In this document: piece after piece, positions 16,866 to 26,337 of the stretch
How positions within the stretch are numbered: position 1 is the first letter of the stretch
How the letters are laid out: every line of letters starts with the position of its first letter
From: Bacteroidaceae bacterium
GTDB taxonomy: Bacteria; Bacteroidota; Bacteroidia; Bacteroidales; Bacteroidaceae
Direction of reading: 5' to 3'
DNA length: 55,112 nt
NCBI GenBank assembly: GCA_017469685.1
Contig: JAFUFW010000029.1
Location: forward strand, 1-55,112
Made by a program: the position numbers and the translations under genes
The notes under the pieces: model-generated
The model's database searches: none
The model's input: the letters and a program-made list of their open reading frames with translations, nothing else
What the model was told of the DNA's origin: nothing

Positions 16866-19118
16866 CCTTCTTCTTACGTTAGTCCATTAGTCGGCACCCT
16901 CTCCAAGCACTCTCTCAGCACGGGCAACACATATCCGGCCATAGCTCTGCCCTGGGGCATGAACTTCTGGACGCCCCAGACAGGGCGTATGGGCGACGGA
17001 TGGCAGTACGTTTACACCGAGGATAAGCTCCGCGGCATTAAGCAGACCCACCAGCCCTCGCCTTGGATAAATGACTACGGCCAGTTTGCCATCATGCCAA
17101 CCACCCGCACCGTCTTCCGCGAAGACGATCGCGCTTCATGGTTCAGTCATAAGGCTGAGGTTGCTACACCTTATTATTATAAGGTATACCTTGCCGATTG
17201 GGATGTCGTAGCCGAACTGGCTCCTACAGAGCGTGCAGCCATCATGCGACTGACCTATCCTGAGACCGACGATGCGCGCGTCGTCATCGACCCATTTGAT
17301 GGTGGTTCCTACCTGCAAATCGACGACAGCAAGCGCCGCGTAATAGGCTACACCACCAAGAATAGCGGTGGCGTGCCTGAAAGCTTCAAGAACTACTTCA
17401 TCATTGAGTTCTCACATCCCATCACCTTCGCTGCCACCTATGGCGACAAGAGCACGGGCTCGCTCGACGTTGGCACCGTGGAGCGAAAAGACAACCATGT
17501 GATTGGCGTCGTAGGCTTCCCCCGACTAAAGCGAGGCGAACAGGTGACGCTCCGTATCGCATCCTCTTTCATCAGCTTCGAGCAGGCTGAGCGCAACCTA
17601 CAGGAGCTGGGAGCCCGCACCTTCGACCAGATCTGCGCTGCCGGCCGCCAGCGCTGGGACGACGTCCTTGGGCGCATCCGCATCGAGGACGACGACATCG
17701 ACCACATGCGCACATTCTACAGTTGCCTCTATCGCTCCGTCCTTTTCCCCCGCTCGTTCTTCGAATACGGCACCGACGGGCAGCCCATCCACTACAGCCC
17801 ACATACGGGCGAAATACAGCCTGGCCGCTATTTCACCGACACCGGTTTCTGGGACACCTTCCGCTGCCTCTTTCCGCTCCTAAACCTTGTTTATCCAGAG
17901 ATGAACGTCCAGATGCAGGAGGGCCTCGTCAACTGCTACCGCGAGAGCGGCTTCCTGCCCGAATGGGCCAGCCCCGGTCATCGCGGCTGCATGGTCGGCA
18001 ACAACTCGGCCTCCGTCGTGGCCGATGCCTACCTGAAACTCTTCTCCACGTCCTCGCAGGGAGGGCCTGATGGTTGCGCGTCCTACGACATCGAAGCCCT
18101 CTGGCAGGCCGTCAAGCATGGAGCCAATGCCGTGCACCCGCAGGTCGGCTCCACGGGGCGCATGGGCTTCGAGTTCTACAACAAGCTCGGTTATGTGCCC
18201 TACGATGCTGGCATCAATGAGAGCGTGGCACGAACGCTCGAGTATGCCTACGACGACTGGTGCATCTATCAGCTCGGCCGCAGGCTCGGGAAGAAGGAAA
18301 AAGAGTTGAAGCCATTCCGCGATCATGCCCTCAACTACCGCAACGTCTTCGACCCCGAGACCAAGCTAATGCGTGGTCGCCTGAAGGACGGCAAGTTCCA
18401 GGAGCCCTTCAATCCCTTGAAGTGGGGCGACGCCTTCACCGAGGGCAATGCCTGGCACTACACGTGGTCCGTCTTCCACGACCCCGAGGGCCTCATCCGC
18501 CTGATGGGCGGTAAGGACGTCTTCGTCGCCATGCTCGACTCCGTGTTCAACGTCCCGCCCCTCTTCGACGAGAGTTACTACGGCGGTGTCATCCACGAGA
18601 TACGCGAGATGCAGATAATGAACATGGGCAACTACGCCCACGGCAACCAGCCTATCCAACACATGATCTACCTCTACGACTGGGCCGGCCAGCCTTGGAA
18701 GTCACAACAGCGCGTCCGCGAGGTCATGGACCGCTTCTACACCCCTGCCCCCGACGGCTACTGCGGCGACGAGGACAATGGTCAGACCTCCGCCTGGTAT
18801 GTCTTCTCGGCCCTTGGCTTCTATCCCGTATGCCCCGGCTCTGGTGAGTACGCCATCGGCACGCCCTATTTCCGCAAGGCCACAGTGCAGTTGCCTACAG
18901 GCAATACCATAACGATTGAAAGCACAAACACAAGACTACCATACATCCAGCGGCTGACGGTCGACGGGCAGCCCTACACGCACAACTACCTCCGCCACGA
19001 AGACCTGCTACGAGGGGCCACGCTCCACTTCGACTTAGGCCCGCAGCCCAACCGCTCGCGCGGCACAGCTGCTGACGATGCCCCCTACAGCTTCACGTCC
19101 GAACTCAGCCAGAAGTAA
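16758..19118 (+). CDS. GH92 alpha-mannosidase, probably alpha-1,2-specific
   Basis: I chose ATG 16758 (786 residues) over the upstream TTG 16740 because it begins a good signal peptide ending LLPAQ. The N-terminal beta-domain starts at YVSPLVGT; the (alpha/alpha)6 domain carries the family core. By spacing from Bacteroides BT3990, Glu562 (FTEGNAW) matches the catalytic acid and Asp671/Asp673 (GDEDNGQTSAWYVFSALG) the base pair. His613-Glu614 (VIHEIREM) match the pair that recognises an alpha-1,2-linked mannose. The usual HGNEPSHH reads HGNQPIQH. Residues shortly after the signal peptide come from a GC-rich repeat element. It would trim mannosides released by GH76. There is no C-terminal sorting tail. 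Confidence 0.9.
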   Translation: MKYYKYFLTNILLLSTTLLPAQVTAPSLTGRAGAESPSSYVSPLVGTLSKHSLSTGNTYPAIALPWGMNFWTPQTGRMGDGWQYVYTEDKLRGIKQTHQPSPWINDYGQFAIMPTTRTVFREDDRASWFSHKAEVATPYYYKVYLADWDVVAELAPTERAAIMRLTYPETDDARVVIDPFDGGSYLQIDDSKRRVIGYTTKNSGGVPESFKNYFIIEFSHPITFAATYGDKSTGSLDVGTVERKDNHVIGVVGFPRLKRGEQVTLRIASSFISFEQAERNLQELGARTFDQICAAGRQRWDDVLGRIRIEDDDIDHMRTFYSCLYRSVLFPRSFFEYGTDGQPIHYSPHTGEIQPGRYFTDTGFWDTFRCLFPLLNLVYPEMNVQMQEGLVNCYRESGFLPEWASPGHRGCMVGNNSASVVADAYLKLFSTSSQGGPDGCASYDIEALWQAVKHGANAVHPQVGSTGRMGFEFYNKLGYVPYDAGINESVARTLEYAYDDWCIYQLGRRLGKKEKELKPFRDHALNYRNVFDPETKLMRGRLKDGKFQEPFNPLKWGDAFTEGNAWHYTWSVFHDPEGLIRLMGGKDVFVAMLDSVFNVPPLFDESYYGGVIHEIREMQIMNMGNYAHGNQPIQHMIYLYDWAGQPWKSQQRVREVMDRFYTPAPDGYCGDEDNGQTSAWYVFSALGFYPVCPGSGEYAIGTPYFRKATVQLPTGNTITIESTNTRLPYIQRLTVDGQPYTHNYLRHEDLLRGATLHFDLGPQPNRSRGTAADDAPYSFTSELSQK

Positions 19119-19146
19119 AACATTAATGTTATCGTTAACCTTGAAC

Positions 19147-19228
19147 AAGCGACCATACGCATTGGTCAATTCATCCAATCGGGAAAGCAAACACGACTGG
19201 ACGCATTGTCCTGCGCGACTGGTCGCTT
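19147..19228 (+). promoter_or_regulatory. Possible RNA hairpin in the 135-bp gap after GH92
   Basis: AAGCGACCA (19147-19155) pairs perfectly with TGGTCGCTT (19220-19228), followed by an AT-rich tract (TATTATTTA). The sequence ACGCATTG is repeated within it. A leader, processing or attenuation role for the downstream genes is possible, but the loop is long and the evidence weak. Confidence 0.3.
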
Positions 19229-19253
19229 TATTATTTATCCGCAGTACAGAGAA

Positions 19254-21137
19254 ATGAAGAACATAGCAAGAAGCATCACCACAATCTGCTTGTTACTGAC
19301 ATTCGCCGCCCTGCCAGCCCTGGCGCAGGACTATCGCACAGGCATACGCATTGGTTGGGACTATCGCACTCAACGTTTCGTCTCTGGCGGAGCTTATGGA
19401 AGGCTCAAGGTGCTCAGCAACGGGCTCGAAGCCTTTGTCTATGACGAAGGCGGCACTTGCAAGATACGTTTACGTCGCAGCGGAGTCAGCAGCTTTGCCT
19501 CAGCTATAACCGTTGCAACACCCCCGTCAGGCTCGGGCTATACGAATTGTGAATTGCTTGAACTGGCCGACGGCACACTTATGTATGCCTACAACGAGCG
19601 CATCAATGGCACAGGCGTGAAGATAAAGGTCAAATACTCCGTTAATGGCGGCCGCACATGGCGCGACGAGCAGACCGTCTACGAAGTTCGTGAGAGCGAC
19701 TTCCTTGCCGACGAAGGCTACTATGGCATCTGGGAGCCGGCAATGATTCAGCTGCCGAATGGCGAGGTGCAGCTCTATTTCGCAAGTGAGTACCTCGTGC
19801 CCGGCCACGACCAGAAGATAGTCATGCTACGCTCACTCACTGTTTCCGAGAGCGGAGCCCGCGTGTGGGAGGCGCAGGCTGTCGACGTCAGCTACACCGT
19901 AGGCTACCGCGACGGCATGCCAGTGCCCCTCGTCCTTCGCGACGGCAAAGGCATTGTCTTCGCCATCGAGGACGACGGCTTCGGCGGCGGCTTCCAGCCT
20001 GGCATCATCTATTCTTCGATGACCGACAACTGGACCAGCGGCATACGCTATGGCGACAGCCGCAACCGTTGGCGGGCAATCATCGACGGTGAGCCGCGCG
20101 GAGGCGGAGCGCCCTATATCATACAGCTCACGTCGGGCGAGACGCTAATCTCTACTCAGACCAACTATTTCAACGACCAGCGAGGAGCGCCCTTGGATGA
20201 TATGTACAAGAACCGTCCATTCGTCTACATAGGCGATGCCGACGCCCGCAACTTCAGCCGCTACTCCATCCCCTTCCCATTCATCGACGAGCCCAACCAA
20301 GGCGGCGTCTGGAACGCCTTATGCCAGACCAACGACTCTACCGTAGTCTGCGTCTCCGACGTGCATGGCCACCCTACTCAGAGCGGGCTATGGATTGTCG
20401 ACGGCCATATTATGCACCCGCTGACGGCCTACTCCATACCCGCCGGCACCGCTCTTGAGGGAATAGAATGGGCGCCCCTGATGTCCGACATCATCGTGGG
20501 TGCGCAGACTCAGGCTCAGATGCGCGTGGCCTCATGCTGGTCAACGGACTCGCTCTTCCTCCATTTCGTCGTCAACGACCGCACCCTCCGCTCCGGCTCC
20601 AACGGTGCTCCTGTCTGGGACACCGACGGCGTAGAGTTCTACTGCGACATGTACAACCGTATGACCGACAACGTTCCCACCAACGCAGTGAAATATCTCG
20701 TAAACATTGACGGCGGCACGCTCGTCACGCGCATGGCAGCCCAGGGATGGACAGACGTCGACCCGTCCTTACACCAGATGCACCACATCGTGACCCGCTC
20801 TGACACCCACTACACTATCGACATGGCACTCCCATGGGGCAACCTGCTGCGCCGCCCGACGAGCAAGAAGTTTGCAGCCTACTTCAAGCTCCACAACAAC
20901 GACCTCCACGGCGGTAAGGAATGTATCCACCACGAAGTGCTCTCTGGCGTCGATGAGGGCCGTGTCCGCACATGGTGGCAGGTCACGATGGACAGTGCAC
21001 CCGATGCCATAGAAGCACCTCGCTTCGAGCCCACGGCCGATTCTTCAGCAGCCTTCTACAATCTGCAAGGCCTCCCCACCCGCTTTCCGAGCCGGGGAAT
21101 CTATATTGTAGACGGCAAAAAGGTGGCAATAAAATAG
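19254..21137 (+). CDS. Sialidase-like beta-propeller with C-terminal CBM9-like domain
   Basis: I chose ATG 19254 (627 residues) because MKNIARSITTICLLL...ALAQ is a clean signal peptide; the frame is open further upstream. Residues about 22-400 form a BNR/sialidase-type propeller with an Asp-box-like YSVNGGRTW and IWEPAMIQLPNGEVQLYFASE. The arginine-bearing FRIP motif of true sialidases is absent, so sialic acid is unlikely; GH93-like or another exo-activity is possible. About 430-590 resembles CBM9-type sugar binding (WSTDSLFLHFVVND, WDTDGVEFYCDMYN). The C-terminus carries the shared tail (FYNLQGLPTRF...GIYIVDGKKVAIK). It lies between GH92 and GH76 in the operon. Confidence 0.7.
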   Translation: MKNIARSITTICLLLTFAALPALAQDYRTGIRIGWDYRTQRFVSGGAYGRLKVLSNGLEAFVYDEGGTCKIRLRRSGVSSFASAITVATPPSGSGYTNCELLELADGTLMYAYNERINGTGVKIKVKYSVNGGRTWRDEQTVYEVRESDFLADEGYYGIWEPAMIQLPNGEVQLYFASEYLVPGHDQKIVMLRSLTVSESGARVWEAQAVDVSYTVGYRDGMPVPLVLRDGKGIVFAIEDDGFGGGFQPGIIYSSMTDNWTSGIRYGDSRNRWRAIIDGEPRGGGAPYIIQLTSGETLISTQTNYFNDQRGAPLDDMYKNRPFVYIGDADARNFSRYSIPFPFIDEPNQGGVWNALCQTNDSTVVCVSDVHGHPTQSGLWIVDGHIMHPLTAYSIPAGTALEGIEWAPLMSDIIVGAQTQAQMRVASCWSTDSLFLHFVVNDRTLRSGSNGAPVWDTDGVEFYCDMYNRMTDNVPTNAVKYLVNIDGGTLVTRMAAQGWTDVDPSLHQMHHIVTRSDTHYTIDMALPWGNLLRRPTSKKFAAYFKLHNNDLHGGKECIHHEVLSGVDEGRVRTWWQVTMDSAPDAIEAPRFEPTADSSAAFYNLQGLPTRFPSRGIYIVDGKKVAIK

Positions 21138-21195
21138 GTTTAGTGACAGGTTCTTTTGAGAAACAAAGATTAGATATTAATAATAAAAAAGTGAT

Positions 21196-22677
21196 ATGGC
21201 AACAAAATCATCCCCTTACACAGCCTCACGATGGCTGCTGTGCTTATTCTTGTACTCTATATTCCTATTCATATCAGGCACGAATTCCCTTCTGGCTCAA
21301 AACGTCACTTTCACAATTACTGATGCCATGCAGTGGAAAGCGTATGATGACTTCAACGAAGCTCTCATCGACAAGACAAGCAACATATATATGGCCGATA
21401 CCGAACAGCCCTCTGCCAACCATCGCGGCAACGGAGCACGCGACAACGACCGCTCAGGCTGTGCAGCCGCTATCTGGTGTCAGGCCATATACTACGACAT
21501 GGTCATCAATGCCTACAACCGCGCCAAGGCTGAAGGCAACGAGGAGCTGATGAACAAATACAAGGAGCTGCACGACAAAATATACAGAGGAGAGAAAGCG
21601 CACTACGTGAACTTCAACTTCAACGACGCCAACACCAACACCGGTTGGTTCATATACGACGACATTATGTGGTGGACGTGCGCTCTGGCACGAGCCTATG
21701 AAGCTTTTGGTGCATCAGAGTTTCTGGTTGTATCTGAGCGCAGTTTCTGCCGCGTGTGGTACGGCAGTTCCACCGTTGGCGACGATGGTTCCTATGCCGA
21801 CCCCGCACGTTTCAGCGGCAAGGCCGGAGGAGGAATGTTCTGGGAGTGGCAGCCCATAAATAATCCCAAGCCCCACCAGGCTGGCGACTTCCGCTCTGCT
21901 TGCATCAACTTCCCCACGGTCATCGCAGCCAGCCTCCTGCACCAGCTTGTCCCTGAGGGTCGTCCCGTACCCACGCAGGCGCGCCCGCAGCGTCAGACCA
22001 AGGAATGGTATCTGGAGAAAGCCATAGAAATCTACGACTGGGCGAGCAAGACTCTTGCCCCCTCCAACGGGCGCGTAGCCGATGGCATCCACGGCGGCGA
22101 CCCTGAATACTCCGACCACCTTTATAACCAGGCCACATACATCGGAGCCAGCTGTCTGCTGTATAAGCTCACAGGCGAAGAGAAATATAAGACCAATGCC
22201 ATCGCTGGCACCAGGTATGTATTCTCCAGAATGGTCAATAGCAGACGAGTCCTCAAGTATGAGAACGGCTATGAGCAGGGCATCTACGCCGCAATATTTG
22301 CTCAGTACTTGCCGATGGTGGTCTACGACCTTGGCGAGACATCATTCCTTCAGTATATCCAGCGAAACATGCAGACTGCGTGGGATAATCGCGACCCCGA
22401 GCGGGGGCTTCAGGCAGGCGACTTCACCAAGAAGACTTCCAGCACAGATGTTGTTGAGAGCTATGGCGGCAGTGGTATGCCCGCACTCATGCTCATGTTC
22501 CCCGCCCACAGCATGACCGACGGTATTCATGCTATCAATGAACAGCCTGCTGCCGACAACCTCCAATCCAAGCTTTTCAACTTTCAATCAGCCTTCGACC
22601 TCCACGGCCGCCCTTTTCTGCCCCCTTTTCGCCGGGGCATTTATGTCATGGGCGGACGTAAGATAATAGTGAAATAA
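21196..22677 (+). CDS. GH76-family endo-alpha-1,6-mannanase
   Basis: The 493-residue protein has an N-terminal signal (about 1-34, ending LLAQ). An (alpha/alpha)6 domain carries the GH76 hallmark double aspartate in FIYDDIMWWTCALARAYE (Asp155-Asp156, acid/base and nucleophile in the family). Other conserved-looking parts are GGGMFWEW, DHLYNQATYIGASCLLYKLTG, YENGYEQGIYAAIFAQYLP and SYGGSGMPALML. GH76 enzymes cut the alpha-1,6-mannan backbone of yeast mannan and related glycans. The C-terminus has the shared sorting-like tail (FDLHGRPFLP...GIYVMGGRKIIVK). This gene and GH92 together define the predicted substrate of the locus. Confidence 0.88.
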   Translation: MATKSSPYTASRWLLCLFLYSIFLFISGTNSLLAQNVTFTITDAMQWKAYDDFNEALIDKTSNIYMADTEQPSANHRGNGARDNDRSGCAAAIWCQAIYYDMVINAYNRAKAEGNEELMNKYKELHDKIYRGEKAHYVNFNFNDANTNTGWFIYDDIMWWTCALARAYEAFGASEFLVVSERSFCRVWYGSSTVGDDGSYADPARFSGKAGGGMFWEWQPINNPKPHQAGDFRSACINFPTVIAASLLHQLVPEGRPVPTQARPQRQTKEWYLEKAIEIYDWASKTLAPSNGRVADGIHGGDPEYSDHLYNQATYIGASCLLYKLTGEEKYKTNAIAGTRYVFSRMVNSRRVLKYENGYEQGIYAAIFAQYLPMVVYDLGETSFLQYIQRNMQTAWDNRDPERGLQAGDFTKKTSSTDVVESYGGSGMPALMLMFPAHSMTDGIHAINEQPAADNLQSKLFNFQSAFDLHGRPFLPPFRRGIYVMGGRKIIVK

Positions 22678-22715
22678 TCAAATTTGAAACCTCTAAGACA
22701 CTTACCTATATAAAG

Positions 22716-25700
22716 ATGAAACGTTCCATACTTCTCCTCGTATGCTTCCTATTAGGCTTAGGAAGCAACTTTGCCGCTGTCAACACGAAACAGTGGATGG
22801 CAAACTTAAATGACAATATCTTTATTGCGCAGATGTCGCTACCTGGAGCCCATAATGCGGCAACAAAGAATGTTAGCATTGGCAAATGCCAGGATAAGGA
22901 CATTGCTGGATTATGGGATGCAGGCGTGCGTGTCTTCGATCTCCGACCGACGGATGCCGACGGATGCCCCCTCTATCATGGCATCATCTCTACGGGTATC
23001 AATCTGTCCCAAGCACTCACAACCATAACAGGCAGGCTGTCTACCTATCCCAGCGACTTTGCAATTATCATCATGCGCAACGAGAACGACGGTGGCAGCA
23101 CTGACAACTGGAAGAGCCGCGTGAGCGCTATCATGAACAATTTCTCCGACTTCGTTATTCCTTTGACTCCTAATCTGCGTCTTGCCGATGTGCGAGGAAA
23201 ACTCATAGTCCTTAGTCGCGACTATTACGCTGACGGATATACAATAAGCGGATGGGGCCATAGCACACCGTCGGTTGAGGCATCAGCCAACGGCATTGCG
23301 TTTACCCTTCAGGACTATTATGAGGTAAAAGATACCGATGCCAAGTCGTCGGCTATAGTCTCTCTGCTCGCAAATGCGCGAACCAACAACAGCCTCAGTC
23401 GTATGTTCATCAACCATACGTCCGGCTACGTCCCTGGCCTTATACCTGGCTTAAGCGATGATATCACCGGCAACGCCTCGACCTGCAACACCGCCGCGCT
23501 GAACGCCATCAACGCCAACCCCGGCCCTACGGGCATGGTGCTTATGGACTTCGCAGGCTCCAGCAGCTACAACGGGGCCAACCTATGCAATGCCATCATT
23601 GAGCAGAACAGCAAGATTGCGACCGCTGCAGTCTCCGCGCCCGCTACGGGGCAGTACTACGTCTACAACGTGGAGCGCAAGATGTACATCACCCGCAGCA
23701 ACAACTATGCCACCCGTGCCGGCTTTGACAAGGGCGGAATGCCGATTGCCGTGAACAATGCTGGCGACGGCACGCTTACACTTGTGACAAACGTAAATGG
23801 AACGGGTAAAGGAATCTTCATTGCCGACAACAATGGCGAGACCGTCTACGTGGACAACACACCAACGCCGTGGACTTTCGAGTGCATCGACGAAAGTCAG
23901 GGCATATATACTTTAAAGAATGGCAACAACTACCTCCAGGCCAAGGATGGCCAGACCCGCCTGGAAGCAGGTGCGCTGCCGAGCAACAAGAGTGCCCAGT
24001 GGCAGTTCGTACCGAGGAACGTGCGCGAAGACCTCAGCGGAGCCTCATCCACGAACCCCGTCGACGTCACCTTCCTGCTCGAGAACCAAGGCTTCGACCG
24101 CTACAGCAATGAGCAGAACTCGTGGCGCAACGCCGACAACAGCAATTGGCGTCCGGGCGACGGATGGTGCCACAATGCCGATGCGTCCAACAACTGCGCT
24201 GAAGTTTGGAATGCCAACTTCGATATTCATCAATCGTTCACAGGACTCAAGAACGGTGTCTATGAGCTCAGGGTGCAAGGCTACTACCGAATCAGCGTCG
24301 CCAACAACAGCGACTACATCATAGAGCAGATGCGCGCAGGCAAAGATGTCAGACGAGCCAAGTACTACATCAACGACGCCGAGGCCTACCTCTTGCCGCA
24401 ACTCTCTGCCGACCTGCCTGCCGAATATGCCGACAACAGCGTAGACATCAACGGCACTACCTACCGCTACCCCAACGGTAAGGGCACGGCTTCCATAGCC
24501 TTCCGCGAGGGCTACTACGAGAACGAGCCCATTCAGGTTATTGTCAAGGACGGGAACATCACCATCGGCCTGAAGCTCGAAAACAAGAACGGTGAAGACT
24601 GGACTTGCTTCGACAACGTCCGCCTCTACTATCTTGGAGAGCCTGACATCAGTCAGTTCACCTATGCCCTCGAGCAGGCCATTGCCAGTGCCCAAGCTTT
24701 CAGCGGTAACACCACAACAGCGCTGCAGAATGCCCTTGCCACGGCGCTTGCCGAGGCCATCGCTGTGCGCCAGTCCACCGACACCAACGTGCTGACGGCG
24801 AAGACCGACGCCCTGAATGCAGCCCGCAGCAACGCCGAAGCCGTGGACATCACATTCCTCGCTGCCACGATGCCACTGGCCGAATCTGTCGGCATCAACG
24901 TCACTGATGCCGCCAACGTTATAGCCACAGCCACAACGCTGAGCGCTGTCAACACAGCCCTCAATGCGCTGCGCATAGCCCGCCGCGTGGCGAATGCCGA
25001 GACCCACGCCGACGTCTTCGCAGGCCATGAGCCCGCACCCGGCGACTACTATTTATATAATGTAGGCTCCGGACGCTTCCTTTGCGGGGGTGCTGATTGG
25101 GGCGCTCACGCCGCCCTCGGCTTCCCGGGTATAATAGTAACACTCGAAGCTACCGAGACGGAGGGCGTATATAAGCTGAACACTCATCTGAACAACGGTG
25201 ACCACAACGGGAATCCGAAAGAGTACCTTAACTACGACGGCTACTGCGACACGTGGACTACAGAATCCTGGAAGTTCATCTCGCAAGGCGGCGGCAAATA
25301 CAACATCGTGCGCAGCGCCAACGAAGCTAACCTGCTCGGCTTTGAGGGCGTAACCTACAACAACGTCATCACCAACTGCGTCACACCCACAGGCCCCACC
25401 AACCAATGGAAACTCGTCACCAAGGCCGACCGCGACGCGCTGCTGGCGACAGCCACCCCCGAGGCTCCTCAGGATGCCTCGTACCTCATCCAGTCGCCCA
25501 ACTTCAGCCAGAGAGAGGACGTCAGCGCTTGGACCTTCACCGGCGGGGCAGAGATATGGGGCCGTGGCAACAACCACCCCGACTTCGCCGCCGAAGCCTA
25601 CAACAAAACTGAGGCCAGCGTAGAGCAAACCCTCACTGGATTGCGGCCAGGCATCTACAGGCTTAAGGCTCAAGCTCTCTACCGTGACGGCAACTTCAAC

Positions 25701-26219
25701 ACGCAGGCGCAGACTCTTGTCCAGGGAGGCGACGCGCTACAGCTGGCAACGCTCTATGCCGGCAGCGAGAGCACACTAATCCAGAATGTCTCTGCAGGCG
25801 CTGATCAAGTTCCCGGCATAGGCTCCGCTTCAATCGTAGGATATATGCCCGACGGCATCGACGATGCCTGCCTTTATTTCCAGAACGGCATCTATTGGAC
25901 TACAGTGGATGAGATAGTAGTGGGACAGGACGGCACACTGACCTTTGGTGTACGCAAGACCGAGAAGCGAAACGACGCCGACTGGATGGTGGCCGACAAC
26001 TTCAGGCTCATATATCTCGGGGCGGCAGTAGCTGCGGGCGATGTCAACCGCGACGGCACGGTAACCATTGCCGACGTCACGGCCCTCGTCAACATCATAC
26101 TCGGCAAGGATGAGGCTGAGCCTTACCAGTACGACCACACGGCCGCCGACGTCAACAGCGACGGCACCATAACCATTGCCGACGTCACAGCCCTTGTCAA
26201 CATAATACTCGGAAAGTAA
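22716..26219 (+). CDS. Multimodular PI-PLC-like phospholipase with dockerin
   Basis: The 1167-residue secreted protein (signal 1-21) starts with a PI-PLC X-type domain (about 25-305). Aligned by eye to B. cereus PI-PLC, His46 (MSLPGAHNA) and His88 (LYHGI) match the catalytic histidines, and Asp75 and Arg77 (VFDLRP) match Asp67 and Arg69. Next are a ricin-like YVYNVERKMY module (about 312-440), jelly-roll 1 (about 452-642), a helical Ala-rich linker (645-765), a second YLYNVGSGRFLCGG module (about 775-905) and jelly-roll 2 (about 920-1103). Two dockerin-I EF-hand repeats (1108-1167; GDVNRDGTVTIADV, ADVNSDGTITIADV) end it. It could release GPI-anchored glycoproteins; that is inference. Last gene of the operon. 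Confidence 0.8.
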   Translation: MKRSILLLVCFLLGLGSNFAAVNTKQWMANLNDNIFIAQMSLPGAHNAATKNVSIGKCQDKDIAGLWDAGVRVFDLRPTDADGCPLYHGIISTGINLSQALTTITGRLSTYPSDFAIIIMRNENDGGSTDNWKSRVSAIMNNFSDFVIPLTPNLRLADVRGKLIVLSRDYYADGYTISGWGHSTPSVEASANGIAFTLQDYYEVKDTDAKSSAIVSLLANARTNNSLSRMFINHTSGYVPGLIPGLSDDITGNASTCNTAALNAINANPGPTGMVLMDFAGSSSYNGANLCNAIIEQNSKIATAAVSAPATGQYYVYNVERKMYITRSNNYATRAGFDKGGMPIAVNNAGDGTLTLVTNVNGTGKGIFIADNNGETVYVDNTPTPWTFECIDESQGIYTLKNGNNYLQAKDGQTRLEAGALPSNKSAQWQFVPRNVREDLSGASSTNPVDVTFLLENQGFDRYSNEQNSWRNADNSNWRPGDGWCHNADASNNCAEVWNANFDIHQSFTGLKNGVYELRVQGYYRISVANNSDYIIEQMRAGKDVRRAKYYINDAEAYLLPQLSADLPAEYADNSVDINGTTYRYPNGKGTASIAFREGYYENEPIQVIVKDGNITIGLKLENKNGEDWTCFDNVRLYYLGEPDISQFTYALEQAIASAQAFSGNTTTALQNALATALAEAIAVRQSTDTNVLTAKTDALNAARSNAEAVDITFLAATMPLAESVGINVTDAANVIATATTLSAVNTALNALRIARRVANAETHADVFAGHEPAPGDYYLYNVGSGRFLCGGADWGAHAALGFPGIIVTLEATETEGVYKLNTHLNNGDHNGNPKEYLNYDGYCDTWTTESWKFISQGGGKYNIVRSANEANLLGFEGVTYNNVITNCVTPTGPTNQWKLVTKADRDALLATATPEAPQDASYLIQSPNFSQREDVSAWTFTGGAEIWGRGNNHPDFAAEAYNKTEASVEQTLTGLRPGIYRLKAQALYRDGNFNTQAQTLVQGGDALQLATLYAGSESTLIQNVSAGADQVPGIGSASIVGYMPDGIDDACLYFQNGIYWTTVDEIVVGQDGTLTFGVRKTEKRNDADWMVADNFRLIYLGAAVAAGDVNRDGTVTIADVTALVNIILGKDEAEPYQYDHTAADVNSDGTITIADVTALVNIILGK

Positions 26220-26273
26220 AGGCCACAAGCCCAAAGGCTTTTGAGCCAACAGCCATATAATTCAATAACAAGG

Positions 26274-26321
26274 CCAAGGGTTCGACGGTAAAAACAATTT
26301 GTATTACTGTCGAACCCTTGG
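26274..26321. terminator. Bidirectional hairpin between the convergent PI-PLC and regulator genes
   Basis: Left arm 26274-26291 and right arm 26304-26321 pair over 18 positions with a single G-T mismatch and a 12-nt A-rich loop. It sits midway between two converging genes. T-runs are poor, so termination strength is uncertain. Confidence 0.65.
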
Positions 26322-26337
26322 TCTATGTATTGTAGGG

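Noticed and set aside
19254-21137. True sialidase (GH33) call
   Set aside because: An Asp-box is present but no FRIP motif or arginine triad is visible, so only the propeller fold is claimed.
26221-26260. Short AAGCC-CAAA-GGCTT hairpin as the operon terminator
   Set aside because: Five-base stem is weak; the 18-bp hairpin 15 bp further on is a better candidate.
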